A DNA stretch of 64,000 nt from Nepenthes gracilis (GCA_033239525.1 BSYO01000003.1:11154001-11218000), one strand, 5' to 3'; shown: positions 22,345 through 34,594, counted from the first letter of the stretch. The notes: a model not told the origin generated them from the sequence alone. A program made the numbers and translations.

Positions 22345-22619
22345 AGTCAGCAGCGGCAGAGTAATCTGACCAATTTGGCTGTTACCTATTTCCAGTTGAC
22401 CATAGCCCCAGTCAAGGAGGCTGTTCCCACAGAAGCAGCTGCTGCCTCCTGGATTCCATCCCATCTATCTCATATTGACAATCCTAAAAATTCCTCTGTC
22501 CTTTGCCCCTACTCTCGTCAATTGCTGTTGTCTTCACCATCCCTCATGGCCTACCTCCACAGCGGCAAACTGGTCACCGTATTTCCCTGAAACCTGATGC
22601 CTTGCCGGTAAATGTTAAA

Positions 22620-23850
22620 TACTACCACTATCCTCACTTCTAGAATGAGAAAATGGAGAGGCTGATCCAAGATATGCTAGCAAAAGGAATTATTTAGCCC
22701 AGCACTAGTCTTTTCTCATCACCGGTTCTCCTAGTTAAGAAGGACGGTAGTTGGCGCTTTTGTGTGGATTACCGCGCCCTCAATACCATCACTATCCGAG
22801 ACAGATTTTCCATTGACAAACTATTGGATGAATTGCATGGCGCAAGGATGTTTTCCAAACTAGACTTGCATGCAGGCTATCACAAGTTACGAGTTCATGC
22901 CGAGGACATATATAAAACAACATTCCGAACTCATGATAGCATTATGAGTTCCTAGTCATGCCCTTCAACTTATCTAATGCTCTTTCCTCCTTCCAAGCGG
23001 AGATCAACACCATCTTCCGATTTGTGCTCCGGTAATTTGTGTTGGTTTTCTTTGATGATATATTAGTGTATAGCCCTTCTTGGAAAAGGCACTTCCAACA
23101 TCTCACGCAGGTGCTTCAAATCCTGTGCGATAATTCGTTTTATGCCAAACCATTGAAGTTTGAATTTAGCGAATCTTCAATATCTTATTTGGGCCATATC
23201 GTGCCAGAACAAGGAGTGGCAGTGGACCCGTCTAAGATCGAGGCTATACAAACCTGGCCTACACCTATGAACATCAAGCCGCTGCGAGGGTTCCTTGGGC
23301 TAGCAGGATACTATAGGCGGTTTGTGGCCCGACATGTACAAATCTTAGCGCCTTTAACATAGTTGTTACAGAAGAATGCCTTCATTTGGAGTCGTGAAGT
23401 CGAGACAACTTTCAATTCTCTCAAAACAGCCCTTACTTCCACCCCAGTTGTAGGCTTGCCAAATTTCTCTAAGCCATTTGTGGTACACACCAATATGTCC
23501 GGAAATGGTGTTACGGCAGTACTAGCATAGTCTAATCGGCCCCTGTCCCTTTTCAGCAGACAGATTGGCCAAAAATTGCAACTTTCATCTACTTACATCC
23601 TGGAATTATATGTTGTTACAAAAGCAGTAAAAAAATGGTGCGAATACCTCGTAGGTACCAAATTTATTATTCAAAGAGATCATCAGCCTCTTAAGGCTCT
23701 AATGACCTAGTCTGTGCATGCTCTCAAACAATAGCTTTGGATCACCAAACTTATAGGACTCGATTTCAAGAATGTTTATCAACCCGGATGATAGAACGGC
23801 CCAGCCGATGCCTTATCCAGGATACCGGAAGGCCCCAACATTCCTCTATA
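22620..23850 (+). pseudogene. Gypsy-1 reverse transcriptase and RNase H
   Basis: RT motifs occur in order: [15 protein letters not shown] (22762-22806), [15 protein letters not shown] (22852-22897), then a frameshift near 22950, the catalytic VFFDDILVYS (23045-23075), YLGHIV and GFLGLAGYYRRFV. The Asp pair is retained. The RNase H part (23480-23850) is frame-consistent but carries stops at several positions and ends with PADALSR. It copies element RNA into DNA and removes the RNA strand. Confidence 0.8.
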
Positions 23851-23854
23851 TTCC

Positions 23855-25300
23855 GTGTACAAACCTGTGGTGGCTTTGTTGATCGCTTTTTGTAATTATT
23901 ACATACGACACCCAACTGTAGCTAACTTCTTCATCTCTCTAAAAGACCAGCCAGGAGACTTTGAGCACTTCTCGCTCTGTGACAGGTTGATTCTCTATAA
24001 GGACCGGATTTTTGTACCTACAGACTCGGCCATCCAGGAGATGATATTGCAAGAATTCCATAACTCTCCCTTGGGAGGCCACGCTAGGTTCCAACGCACG
24101 TTAGCACGGATAGTTGTGAATTTTTATTGGCCCCAAATGTGCAATGACATCCGCAACTATGTCTCCCAATATGCTGTCTGCCAGTAAGTAAAGCCGCCAA
24201 ACACAGCCCCACAAGGACTGCTACAACCGCTTCCAATTCCCGGTAAGAATTGGGAATCCATCTCTATGGACTTCATCACTCATCTTCTTTCTTCTGGTGG
24301 CAAAATAGTGATCCTAGTAGTCATTGACCATTAGTCAAAATATACACATTTTTCTCCTCTGAGCAGCCATTTCACGGCTGAAGACATGGCAGAGGTCTTT
24401 GTTAAAGGCATCTGCCATCTCCATGGTTTCCCGATTAACATTGTCTCGAATCGAGATCCCATATTCATGAGCACATTGTGAAAGGAGCTACTGCAGTCTC
24501 AGGGAACTACCCTGTCCACCAGTAGCGCGTACCACCTGTAATCGGACAGGCAAACCGAGGTAGTGAACCATTATCTCGAAGATTATTTAAGATGTTTTGC
24601 TACTGATCATCTTTTTACTTGGGAAAAGTTTCTACCGTGGGTTGAGTGGAACTATAATATCGCTTGGCATTTGGCCATCAAGATGAACCCCTTTGAAGTT
24701 GTCTATGGTCGGCCGCCCTCTTCATTACTAGACTATGTCCAGGGCAACTCAACAGTGACAGCTGTCGATGACTTGCTGATGGACCGAGCGACCATCATTG
24801 CCACCCTCAAAACCAATCTACAACGCGCCCAATTGTGCATGAAGAACTAGGTCAATGCTCACCACACCGATAAGGAGTTCTGAGTGGATGATTAGGTCTT
24901 CATCAAATTGCAGCCGCACCGACAAGTTACAGCAGCCCATCAACGATCCCAAAAGCTGGATAAACAATATTATCGACCCTTCCGAATAATTGAGCGGATT
25001 GGTCCAGTGGCCTATTGACTACAACTGCTAGACTTTACCAAAATTCATAATGTCTTCCACAATTTCCTGCTCAAAAAGTGCCATGGCAACCCTACTGACC
25101 AACAGATTGAATTACTTACTGAAATATTGGGGTCACAACCCTTAGTATATCCCGCCAGACTTCTGAGATTTTGCAGGGTGTTACAGTGGGAAAAATTTAT
25201 TTCCCAACTCCTTGTGCAATGGCAATCACAATATCCCATGAAAGCTACATAGAAGTCGACTGCTGATTTTACTTAGGAATTTTTAACTTTCAACATTGAG
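23855..25300 (+). pseudogene. Gypsy-1 integrase with chromodomain-like C-terminus
   Basis: The H-H-C-C region is visible (FHNSPLGGHARF, YAVCQ), then catalytic words MDFITHL, SNRDPIFM and QTEVVNHYLEDYLR, giving D, D and E. 24563-24850 is the longest open piece. After it, scattered stops interrupt a segment whose end resembles a chromodomain, which in this family guides integration to particular chromatin. Several stops look like C-to-T changes at CAG and CGA codons. Confidence 0.8.
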
Positions 25301-25329
25301 GGCAACATTCTTTTCAATGGGGACGGTAA

Positions 25330-25592
25330 TATTACGGGCCTCATTAACCAAGGCCCACTAACATCCCCAGCTACAGTAACATCACTAGCAGGCCCAGGCC
25401 CATCTGCACTGGCTCTAGCTACACCAGCGCCCAATCTGTTGCCTTCGTAACAGAGCAGCCGACTGTTCCGACCCCCTCTAAAATTCCAAGATTATAATTA
25501 ATACGGCATGCTCTAGTTTTCTATTATATTGCCATTTTTATTGTGCTTTTTTTTATTTTTTTTTATAATCACTTTCTGTTATCTGTTATAGG

Positions 25593-25626
<34 letters not shown>

Positions 25627-25851
25627 TGCATGCTGCTACATGAAATAGAAGGATATACACTCAGTTTTTGTTACTCCCTCTTTCCCTCTTTCTTTTTCTC
25701 TCTCTCTCTCGCTCTCTTCTTCCCTTTCCGAATCTTCTGCCTTCTGTCACACTGCTCCCCTCCCCTCACGTCTGCAGATTTTCTCTGCACCAAACCCACT
25801 TCTGCTCTCCAGAATAGTAAAACCCCCTCACAGCCGATGCCACATGCAATA
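25330..25851 (+). repeat. Gypsy-1 3' LTR
   Basis: Starts TATTACGGGCC (TG mutated to TA) right after a purine-rich GGGGACGG tract and ends CATGCAATA (CA mutated to TA). It matches the 5' LTR throughout; an (AT)n expansion at about 25594-25624 is extra. Followed by the CTCAA duplication. Confidence 0.85.
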
Positions 25852-25856
25852 CTCAA
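25852..25856. repeat. Target-site duplication of Gypsy-1, right copy (CTCAA)
   Basis: Identical to 18391-18395. LINE-D ORF1 continues in frame immediately after it. Confidence 0.8.
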
Positions 25857-27239
25857 AGGAAAGATCTCAAAGGAATGGGAGCATTTGGTTATAGTGACGC
25901 TTCTCGAGAGGCCTCTTGGCTATAGGGCCCTTTGCAGCAAAATTTTCACTATCTGGAAATCGAAGGGCTCTTACAAGGTAACAGATTTGGAATACAACTA
26001 TTTTCTCATTCAATTTATGGATCCTAATGACTGTTGTGGAGCGCTCATCAAAGGGCCATGGATTATCTGTGAACATTATCTCACTGTGATTATGTGGAGA
26101 TCTGATTTCAGACCATTAGAGAAGGAAACCACATCTGCTGTGGTTTGGTGAGGTTCCCTACCCTCTCAGTTCATTATTACAGACACCATATTGTTTGGGC
26201 TGCTGCTAATTTGATTGGGGAATCCATGCATATTGATTTCGACACATCTATGGTTGACTGGGGCAGATTTGCAAAAGTTGCTGTCAAAATTAACCTCGAT
26301 AAGCGTCTGCTGGCCAAAATTATGGTTGATGGGGAATACCACAAGATTGAGTATGATGGGTTGCTAGAAATTTGTTTTGGTTGTGGGCGAACAAGGCATG
26401 TACTTGGATACAGTGTATATATGCCAACTCAGCACAACCAACCAACGCTTAAACGGAGCCAGATACAAACCTGACAAGGGAAAATGCTTCCGGATGCAAA
26501 GAATAAAAAAACTGGGGGTGTCTTTAGCCCATGGCTTCATGCACCCAGCAAGCCTAGAAGGCAAAACAAAACAGAGGGATAGAAATGGAAGGAAAGGCGC
26601 TGAAGGAAGTTGGCACCATGCTGGAAGCACGAGGGTCCAGATTCATTGTCCTAGAAAGTCTGAATGAAGTTAGTCAGGAATGAGAACCCATGGAAGAAAT
26701 TCAGCCACCCACGAAGCAAGGATTAGCAAAGGAGGTCGAAAAAATTCGTCACCTGACCCAGGCTGTCAAAACTATGATACCCAAACAGAATCCCCCATCT
26801 CCCAAACCATCCGCCTTAAGTCAAATCCAAGCTTCTCACAGGGTTTCTCCGAAAGTTGCATACCTAAGAAAATGCCAACTTGTGAACCCCCTCCATACCT
26901 CTCAAGTTAAGTCATGAGTGCTTTAAGACATCTCCAACCTAAGTCAGCCAGAAAAGGCCTCCATCAGGTCAAAAGAATCCGTACCTCAATCACATATGAA
27001 GACAAACGGATATGTTCACCCCCCACACATAGCCTCAGAACCGTCAAATCTAGAACCTGACCCTACAGCAAACAAAACACTGGATCTGATCTTGTCCACC
27101 GTTGACCCTGACCCGGGTATACTGAGGATTTCTTCAACTGCGATCCCATGGATTCAATTGAAGAAGCTGGCCATATCACCCAGACTGAGGCAGAATCTGA
27201 GAGACCAAAACTTGAGATCGGGGAGGCCTTAGGAGAGGT
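25852..27239 (+). pseudogene. LINE-D ORF1, second fragment (DUF4283, knuckle, C-terminus)
   Basis: Resumes the ORF1 frame with the DUF4283 domain: KEWEHLVIVTLLERPLGYRAL, KVTDLEYNYFLIQF, KGPWIICEHYLTV. A frameshift near 26145 leads to a zinc-knuckle region (CFGCGRTRHV, later Cys replaced). The long polar C-terminus (26680-27239) is split across frames. This is a more typical plant LINE ORF1 than that of LINE-A and LINE-B, so LINE-D belongs to another subfamily. It stops at the Gypsy-2 insertion. Confidence 0.78.
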
Positions 27240-27244
27240 GAACT

Positions 27245-27664
27245 TGATGCGGATATCCGAGATGAAGATTCGCTTTTATTTAGCTTCCAAATTAGTTTTA
27301 ATTTTATTTCTATTAATTTGATTTTTACTTAGCAAATATTTGATATTATTTTTCATTTAATTTCCTTTCCACTTTTACAATTATTTGATTATGCTTTTGT
27401 TTCTAATTTTCTTTCGCATCGGATTCTCTATATAAGAATCCCTATGACTATTATTTAGAAGACATTGATAATTGATGAATAAATGAATGTTTGAGAAATT
27501 GATTGCAATTGAACAATTATGACTTCCTTTTCCCTCTCCCCCTTGATGTCTTCTCCTTTTTGTCTCAACCCTCTAATCTTTGTTCTTATCTCTACCCCTC
27601 TAATATTTGTTCTTGTCTTTACCCTTCTATTACTCTTCTCTCTACTTTTCCCCTCCTTACATCA
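27245..27664 (+). repeat. Gypsy-2 5' LTR
   Basis: Starts TGATGCGGATATCC, ends CTTACATCA, about 420 bp. It matches 41554-41947 throughout (for example the shared CTCTATATAAGAATCCCTATG, which contains the likely TATA box TATATAA near 27429). The sequence just inside, TTGGTATTAGAGAT at 27666-27680, resembles an initiator tRNA-Met primer binding site. Confidence 0.88.
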
Positions 27665-28180
27665 AATTGGTATTAGAGATAAAAATCCTATTCTTTTATT
27701 GCCAGCAACTTCCCGCACCTAATAACTAGCCACCCAACGTCCCGCAACCAGCAACCCACCATACCACCACTTTCACTGTTCCGCCACCCTACAAAGGTTT
27801 TTTGTGCTTCTGTTGGCAGTCCCATCTCCACCACCACTGCCTCCTCTCTTTATATTGTCAACAAAAAAAAAGTGTGATTTTTATTCTCGTGCCTGCTTCT
27901 GTCAAACAAAAAAAAAGTTTTTTTTTTCTTTCTGTCTCAGTAGCAAAAAAAAAAAAAAAAAAAAAAAGAAAAGCAGCAGCAAAGAAACAGAGTAATGGAA
28001 GACTTTGGACCATGCGTATAATTTGGTCTGAGATTTTGAGTTAGTTACCAGGATACCGTATCGTCAATCCACATCACACACTCCTGTCACCAATTCTAAG
28101 TCTGTTTTAGGAACCCTTCCCTCTACCATTACCCATACAAGGAAACCTCGAGGAAAGGATGTTGAAACCCCGAAAAGAAA
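27665..28180 (+). other. Gypsy-2 leader and gag deletion region
   Basis: After the primer-binding-like site the leader carries A-runs (27860-27970) and low-complexity CCA-rich sequence. The Gag capsid region expected here is absent, so most of gag has been deleted. Open frames near 27519-28044 are LTR and leader artefacts. Confidence 0.5.
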
Positions 28181-28790
28181 TTATCAATTACAGTGTTTCA
28201 ATTGTAAAGGTTTTGAGTATATTTCTTCTAAATGTCCGAGTAAAATTTTATTAATTGACGGACAAAATGAAATAAATGAAGAACTCCTTGAAGAACAAGT
28301 CTATGAACCCAAATTAGAGGAGTTTGATGACTTAAATGATGATGACCTTGATACATTTGTGTACTGCATTCGGCCTACTTCTCATCTAGACTTTGGTTCT
28401 TCCTTTCTCGATACACTATTTTTAGGCACTGTGTGATGCACACTGACACAATCCAAAGAAGCTGATGATTGGTATCGTTACGTTATTTTTCACACTTATA
28501 TCAAAGTGAATGAGAAAGCTTGCAAGGTAATTATGGATAGCGGTAGTTGTATCAATGCAGTCCCACATCCTAATCCATACAGCGTCTTTTGAATTGACAC
28601 GTCTTCTATATCCATCAAAGAACGTTATCTTGTACCCTTTCAACTTTTAGAATACAAAGATCACATTTGGTGTAACATTATTCCAATCGACGTGGGTCAT
28701 ATCATTCTCGGGCGCCCTTGGCTCTATGACTTAAATGTAACAATTCAATGTCGTTCTAATTCCTACTCCTTTGTTCACAAGGGAAAGAAG
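28181..28790 (+). pseudogene. Gypsy-2 gag zinc knuckle and aspartic protease
   Basis: A knuckle-like CFNCKGFEYISSKC (the His position is Tyr-Ile, hence degenerate) is followed by an acidic linker and a retropepsin-like domain with intact VIMDSGSCINAV and HIILGRPWLYDL. The protease keeps D-S-G. Stops at about 28435 and 28590 interrupt the frame. Confidence 0.75.
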
Positions 28791-29089
28791 ATTTGCCTCT
28801 ACCCCTACCCCCAAAACCAACGACTCCCAACAAAGAAAGAACTGTGGTGGTGACCCAAGGATTATATATTATTAGTCTTACAATATTTGAACGGGCCGCT
28901 ATCAGTGAGTCAGTTATGTTTGTCGTTATCATTCTTGAAACCCTTCCGAACTCTTCCATTCCGATTCCTAATGAGGCTTGTCAGATTCTCCAAAACTTTT
29001 AAGATATCTTCCCTGAAGACCTCCCCAATCACTTACCACCTTTACGCAAAATTTAACATACCATTGATTTTGTTCCAGGTGCATCACTC

Positions 29090-30530
29090 CTAACCTCCCT
29101 CATTATAGGATGAATCCCACGAACATGCTGAACTCCGAAAACAAGTTAAAGAACTCCTTTGTAAGGGATTTGTTCGAAAAAATATGAGTCCCTGTATGGT
29201 ACCCGCTCTCTTAACACCTAAGAAGGATGGGTCTTGGAAAATGTATGTTGATAGTAGAGCAATCAATAAAATTACTATAAAATATAGTTTTTCTATTCCT
29301 AGATTTGATGATATGTTAGATATGATGGTTGGTACCATAATCTTTTCCAAAATTGATTTAAAGAGTAGTTACCACCAAATCAAAATTCGTTCAGGAGATG
29401 AGTGGAAGACAACCTTCAAGACAAAAGACGGCCTCTATGAGTGGTTAGTTATACCTTTTGGGCTCTCTAACGCACCAATTACTTTCATGAGGGTTATGAC
29501 CCAGGCTTTACGGCCTTTCATGGGATAATTCTTAGTGGTCTATTTTAATGATATCCTTATTTACAGTAAAATCAAGGAACAACATTTAGAACATCTTACA
29601 CAGGTTTGCCTTACTCTTAGAAGAGAAAGCTTGTTTACTAACTTTAAGAAATGTTCCTCCTTCTCAGATAAAGTGGCCTTCCTAGACTTTATTGTTTCTT
29701 CTGATGGGGTTTCTAGCGATTCTGCAAAGATATAGGCAATCATAAATTGGCCTGAATCCAAGTCTATCCATGAAGTTCGTAAGTTTTCACGGCTTGGCCA
29801 CATTCTATCGTCGATTCATCAAGGCTTTAGCACAGTCATGGCTCCCCTCACTGAGTGCATGAAGAAGGGTGACTTCATCTAGTCTCCCAATGCTACCAAA
29901 GCTTTCAAACTCATTAAAGAAAGGATGACAACAGCTCCCATTATGCGGCTTCCTGATTTCTTCAAAGTGTTTGAGGTAGAGTGTGATGCGTCAGGTGTAG
30001 GAATAGGAGTTCTTAGTCAAGAATACCACCCAATTGCCTACTTTAGCGAAAAGTTGAATGATACCAAGTGACGATACTCTATTTATGATAAGGAATTGTA
30101 TGTTATCGTACAAGCCTTACGCTATTGGCACAATTACTTGCTACCTCAAGAATTTGTCCTCTTTTTGGATCATAAAGCTCTTTGACTCCTTAGCTTTTAG
30201 AAGAAAGTAAATTACAAGCACGGTCGGTAAATTGAATATTTACAAGCCTATTCTTTTATCTTGAAGCACAAGATAGAAGCTGAGAACCAAGAGGCCAATG
30301 CCTTGAGCCGCCGCTTGACCTTACTATCTACCGTTCAAGTTAAAATCGTCGGCTTTAAAAGATTTAAGGAAGAATATGAATCCTTCCCTGATTTTAACAA
30401 AATCTTCTTTGCTTTACAGTGTGGGCACTTAGATACCACGGACGGATTTCGTCTTCAAGATGGGTACTTTTCCGAGTTAATAAACTTTACATCCTGAAAA
30501 CATTTGTCCGAGACTTCATAGTTTAGGAAG
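29090..30530 (+). pseudogene. Gypsy-2 reverse transcriptase and RNase H
   Basis: 29184-29528 carries [32 protein letters not shown] and [15 protein letters not shown]. The catalytic box reads VYFNDILIYSK, so the first Asp of Y/F-x-D-D is Asn, a G-to-A change that should abolish polymerisation. RNase H words follow with stops and frameshifts (about 29740-30340), ending near EANALSRR. A protein-like stretch 30261-30497 leads to the integrase. Confidence 0.8.
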
Positions 30531-31523
30531 TTCAAGCCGGAGGTTTAACTAGTTATTTTGGACGTAATAAGACAATTGATGAGGTTGAACGGCAATTTTA
30601 TTGGCAATTTTAACGGCAATATAGTCAAGATTGTTAGTACTTATCGAACATGCCAACTAGCAAAACACACAAAGCAAAGCACTGGCCTTTACACCCCTCT
30701 ACCTGTACCTAATGGTCCATGGCAAGACGTAAGAATGGACTTTGTATTAGGGCTTTCATGCACTCCTAAGAAGCATGATTCCATTTTTGTCATTGTGAAT
30801 TATTTTTTTAAGATGGCCCACTTCATTCCTTGTAATAAGACTACTGATACTTCTCGAGTTTCTTGTCTTTATTTTGCTGAGATTATCAAACTATATGGTC
30901 TTCTTAAGACTATTATTTTTGATAGGGATATTCATTTTACCAGCCATTTTTGGAGAACCCTATGACACATAGCTGGTACAAAACTAAAAATTTTCACTGC
31001 ATACCACCCTTAAACAAATGGTCAAACTAAAGTCATCAATCGGAATTTAGGTAACTTATTACGGTGTCTAGTCCAGGACCATCTTAGACATTGGGATTTT
31101 GATCCTTCCTACTACTCAACTTACATATAATAGCTCTTTCAATAGATCCCTAGATATGAGTCCATTTAAATGTGCATGGTTACAAACCCCGAAAATCATT
31201 GGACCTTATCCCGATGTCTCCACATGTCAGTGTGTTTATGACGGCCAAAGCTTTTGCACAACACCTTCATGACTTACACATCGAGATCAATAAACAATTT
31301 GAGGCAAGTAATACTGCTTATAAATTTCACGTTGATTCACATAAAAGGCACGTTGAATTTAATATAGGAGATTATGTTATGGTTCGAATCAGACTAGAGT
31401 GGCACCTACCTAGGCATGTCTCTAAATTGAAGGCTCGCAGTGTTGGTCCATTTAAAATTTTATAATGCATCGGATCAAATTCGTATGTTATTGACATTCC
31501 ATCTCATTTTGATTTTCATCATA
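30531..31523 (+). pseudogene. Gypsy-2 integrase, catalytic Glu replaced
   Basis: 30558-30965 holds the zinc-binding end, MDFVLGL and FDRDIHFTSHFW (two catalytic Asp). The third catalytic position reads NGQTKVIN where E is expected before V-N, a Glu to Lys change. The C-terminal part (31172-31465) with EFNIGDYVMVRI and GPFKIL is open but ends in TAA. The reading frame continues to FHHTF, exactly at the Tat-1 target site, and resumes at 41058 with NVEDL. Confidence 0.8.
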
Positions 31524-31528
31524 CTTTC
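31524..31528. repeat. Target-site duplication of Tat-1, left copy (CTTTC)
   Basis: Identical to 41058-41062. Confidence 0.9.
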
Positions 31529-32319
31529 TGTTGAGTCCGGTTAACTCTGGCCGTGCGTTAAATCGAGTGCGGGCGGATTCCTAGCACGCGGACGGACAGG
31601 TTGGAGCAACACAAAGTGAGTAAAAGTCGAGCGAAGAGAGATGCACGGGGGCAGTGGATGAACACTTCAGTTTACGTGGAAAACCCCTCAATCTGGCGAG
31701 GGGTGAAAAACCACGGTGATGGACGAGCAGTCCAAGAAATTCCACTATGATGAAGAGAAAGTACAACGATGAATTCCTGGGAAACTTTAACGTCCTCAGA
31801 ATGTTACAACGCAAGAAATATGACTTCTCTCCTTTCTCTCTTCTCTGAAGGGTTTCTTGCTAGAGCCTGGTTAGGAAGATCCAGAAGCCAAAGGTCCTCC
31901 TTCAGTTGCTGATGTTGAGTATTTATAGAAAACGTGATGCCGTAAGGGAGACGACACGTGGCACTGGCATGTCAGGGCTGCCTGCCACCATCGCCACCAC
32001 TGTGGGTGTGGCTGTGACAGGGACACCTGTCACAGCCTGCAGATACGACGCTCAGAGGTGCATGGCCTGCAGGTACGGCGCGTCAGGAGCCGTTGGTCGC
32101 TCGTGGCAGCATGCGCTGAGCTGGCATCTGGGTTGTTTTGGTCTTTCTGGTGGTCCCCGTCTCAAATGGATCCAAGTGCCTGCCCGGGTGGCCAGGTGCT
32201 CGGAAGCGAGTTAGGCATTTGAACTTGATGGGGCTTAATGAGCCTTTTGGGCCGGCCCTTCTATGCGACTTTTTGGGCCTGCGTCTGCGATTTTGGGCCC
32301 AGGGTTCCAGGACCCATCA
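31529..32319 (-). repeat. Tat-1 LTR, left copy (3' LTR relative to gag-pol)
   Basis: 791 bp, starts TGTTGAGTCC and ends GGACCCATCA on the plus strand. It matches the right LTR (to 41057), the last 190 bp almost perfectly. It includes ACGTGGAAAACCCCT and GAGTATTTATAG words also present in the right copy. Confidence 0.88.
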
Positions 32320-32729
32320 CGAGCCCCCCATGTCAAGCGGTTCGAGGACTCAGCCGTTTGACATGCCTTGCAAGCATCTTTTCGCCGTTACAGACCGCGG
32401 TCTTCGTCTTCTGCTGGCGTAAACAGACGTCCGAGACCTTCTTGTGAATCACGAAACCTATCTTTCGCCGCCGTTTCCCCTCCTCGTGGAGCATTGAATG
32501 CGATAGGCGATTGATGTGATGTCGCCTTGGGTAACCCTAAGGCCTGCACTCGCCTACTGCATATGGGGAGCTGACACGTGGAATGGTCATGATGAGGGCG
32601 CCTTTTCACCTTTTCAAAAATCTCTTTAAATCCTTCGTCGTATCCTCATTATTCTTCACGTTTTCTTCTTTCTTCCCTTAGTTTTCTTCGAAAACCTTCA
32701 CGACGTTTTCGCCTTCCTTGCTTGTTGCC

Positions 32730-34594
32730 ATGGCTCCCGGTGTTAAAGAAATTGCCTCTTCCCTTTCTTCGCAAGATCTCGAGCAGATCAGGGCGAAGTA
32801 TAGCTTTCCGGCGTCTAATTCGATGGTGGTTCCAGGAGCCGCAGAGAGGGCGAGCAGTCCGCCGAATGGTTACATTGCGGTATACGAAGTTCACCTCAAA
32901 GGTGGACTTCGTTTCCCTGTTCCTGCCGAGCTCCGCCGCCTGATGAAGGAGTTGGCTGTCCCGCTCACGAGGCTTCAGCCCAATGCCATCAGGTACTTGG
33001 TTTCTTTGTGCATCTTCGCGCGCTGCCACAGCAAGACTCTCGAGGCGGTCATGGTGAAGATCATGTTTCGCTTCAATCATACTCTCGAGTGGATCGCCAT
33101 GACCCCTCGCCCCGAGTTCGCTGAGATGAGCGGTGGGAACTCGGATTCCACCAAAAGGTGGAAGGACAGGTTTTTCTTCCTCAAGGTGGCTGAGGACTGG
33201 GAGCTCTCCTCCGTGTGGGGAAATGTCGCTAGCAAGTATGGCTCCGACGTTACTGACGAGGAGAGGGAGGCCGCCAGGGAGGTCACGGATTTAGTGCTAG
33301 CGAACCTGGGCGGCTTCAGCACGGGGAAGAAGAACATCTGGCTGTCCCCAGAAAAGCTGGCGGAAGCCAAGTGGACGGTGTCATCCGGTGATTCTGCCAT
33401 TGCCGCTTCAAAAAAAAAGAAGAAGAAGAAGCTGAGGAAAAGAGAGGGTCCTCTTGTGATTCAGGAGCCCTCCGAGCAGCCTCCCAAGAGCCCGCGGATT
33501 GAGGTCTCTGAGGATCCGCCGAGTGTTGCTGGTGAGTCTTCCTCAGAGGATGACCTTGTCATAGCCCCCATGGTCAGGAAGGCCGCGGGGCTGACTTCTG
33601 GTCCTCCTGCGGAGCCCGAGGTCGTCGCAGCATCTCCTTCTGGTATCGAGGTCCGTCCTGAGGCCTCTGTCGTCTCTGCGGATCATCCTTCTGATGATCC
33701 TGCGGCCCTTGGTGCCTTGGAGGAGGCAGCTTTGGACGAGGTCGTAGAGCCTGATGAGATGGAGGCCGCTGTTGACGTTACTGCTGGGGAGATCTTTGAC
33801 CTTCTTGGCGGCGAGGAGCCCGTGGCCGCGGTCTTGGAGATCCCGGCCGTTACTGACGTCCCGGAGGTAGCGGAGCCCCCCGTCCCTGAAGGTCTTTCCT
33901 CCGAGGCCACTCCTGATGTTCCCGCGGCGCCCGCAGAGTGTCCACTCGTGCCCGAGGTCCCAGGGGAGATTACCCCCACTGAGGATCCTGTCATTTCTCG
34001 GGTATTTTGCCGCCGTATTCTTCGTCCCCCTTTTTGCTGACTGCATTTAAGTGGCTTTGATTCTTTTAGCAGCTCCAGGATCTGATTGGTGGCCTTAGCC
34101 GGCTGGTGGGCGAAATTGCTCGGTCTCGACGGGAGGCGGAATCTTTGAAGGCCGCCCAGGAAGAGATCCAGCGGCTTCGTGCGGCACTTACTTCATCTGA
34201 GGAAGCTCTGAGGCTCTCGGAGGTTCGTCATGGTTTCCTGACGGGACGGATCCTTCAGCTGGAGGAGGCGCAAAGGACCTCGGTGAAGATTGCTGACATG
34301 GCCCCTGTGCTGGAGGCCAAGTTCTGGGATGACATCCATCTGTGCCGCCGGGTGATGCGGGTCCTGCATCCACAATTTCCCACTGCTGTGTTGGATCAGC
34401 GTAACGCGGGCGCCGTGCGTCGCCAGGATGTGTACGGTCTTCAGGACAGGCCGTTTTCCGAGTCTTTTATGCCAAGTTCCTCAGCGGGTCCTCGTTCATC
34501 AGGTCAACCGGGAACTTCGGGCCGCGGGGCTGGTCCTTCATCTCTAGGAGAGTCATCTGGAGCCGCTCCGCCTCAGGGCCCCTGCGAGGGCTAG
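32730..34594 (+). CDS. Tat-1 antisense gene: putative gypsy-type transposon protein (spliced)
   Basis: Two exons, 32730-34001 and 34073-34594, give about 597 residues. The ATG lies in a strong context (GCCATGG). The intron of 71 bp begins GTATTT and ends TTTTAGCAG, phase 0; the alternative AG at 34068-34069 would add one Gln. The N-terminal half (about residues 40-230: YIAVYEVHLKGGLRFPVPAE, LQPNAIRYLVSL, WKDRFFFLKV) matches the family annotated as 'putative gypsy type transposon' (PF04195). A Lys/Arg run near residues 228-240 could be a nuclear signal. A long acidic Pro/Val/Glu region follows, and exon 2 starts with a heptad-rich coiled coil. AATAAA at 34637 follows the stop by 42 bp. Gene function is unknown. 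It is fully open although gag-pol is broken. Confidence 0.85.
34002..34072 (+). other. Phase-0 intron of the Tat-1 antisense gene
   Basis: Bounded by GT at 34002 and CAG at 34070-34072. Reading through it would hit TGA at 34038, so splicing is needed to join the two coding parts. The coding frame is preserved on both sides. Confidence 0.7.

Larger units (their letters stand above)
18396..25851 (+). mobile_element. Gypsy-1, decayed chromodomain Ty3/gypsy retrotransposon inserted in LINE-D
   Basis: Two LTRs and a perfect CTCAA target duplication bound a 7.5-kb element. Internal order: gag start (18909-19157), LINE-C insertion (19159-20985), gag remainder (to about 21765), protease, RT/RNase H, integrase and a C-terminal chromodomain-like segment, then a purine-rich tract before 25330. 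Many stops and a few frameshifts are present, often TAG or TGA at CAG, CAA or TGG positions. The end of pol (VLVQWQ-like and FNIEGNILF words) matches Tekay/Del-type chromoviruses. Confidence 0.87.

Noticed and set aside
25543..26151. A 202-codon frame that looks like one protein with a hydrophobic start
   Set aside because: It runs from the Gypsy-1 3' LTR into LINE-D ORF1. The LTR part is not coding; the fusion arises from the insertion.
27240..27244. GAACT / AAACC as the Gypsy-2 target duplication
   Set aside because: Only three of five bases agree. A diverged duplication is possible but not supported.
32628..32634. TTTAAAT as a TATA box of the Tat-1 antisense gene
   Set aside because: A weak match at a plausible distance, but common by chance; not listed as a promoter.
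33543..34046. A 167-codon minus-strand frame
   Set aside because: Shadow of exon 1 of the antisense gene; it also runs across that gene's intron and has no domain.
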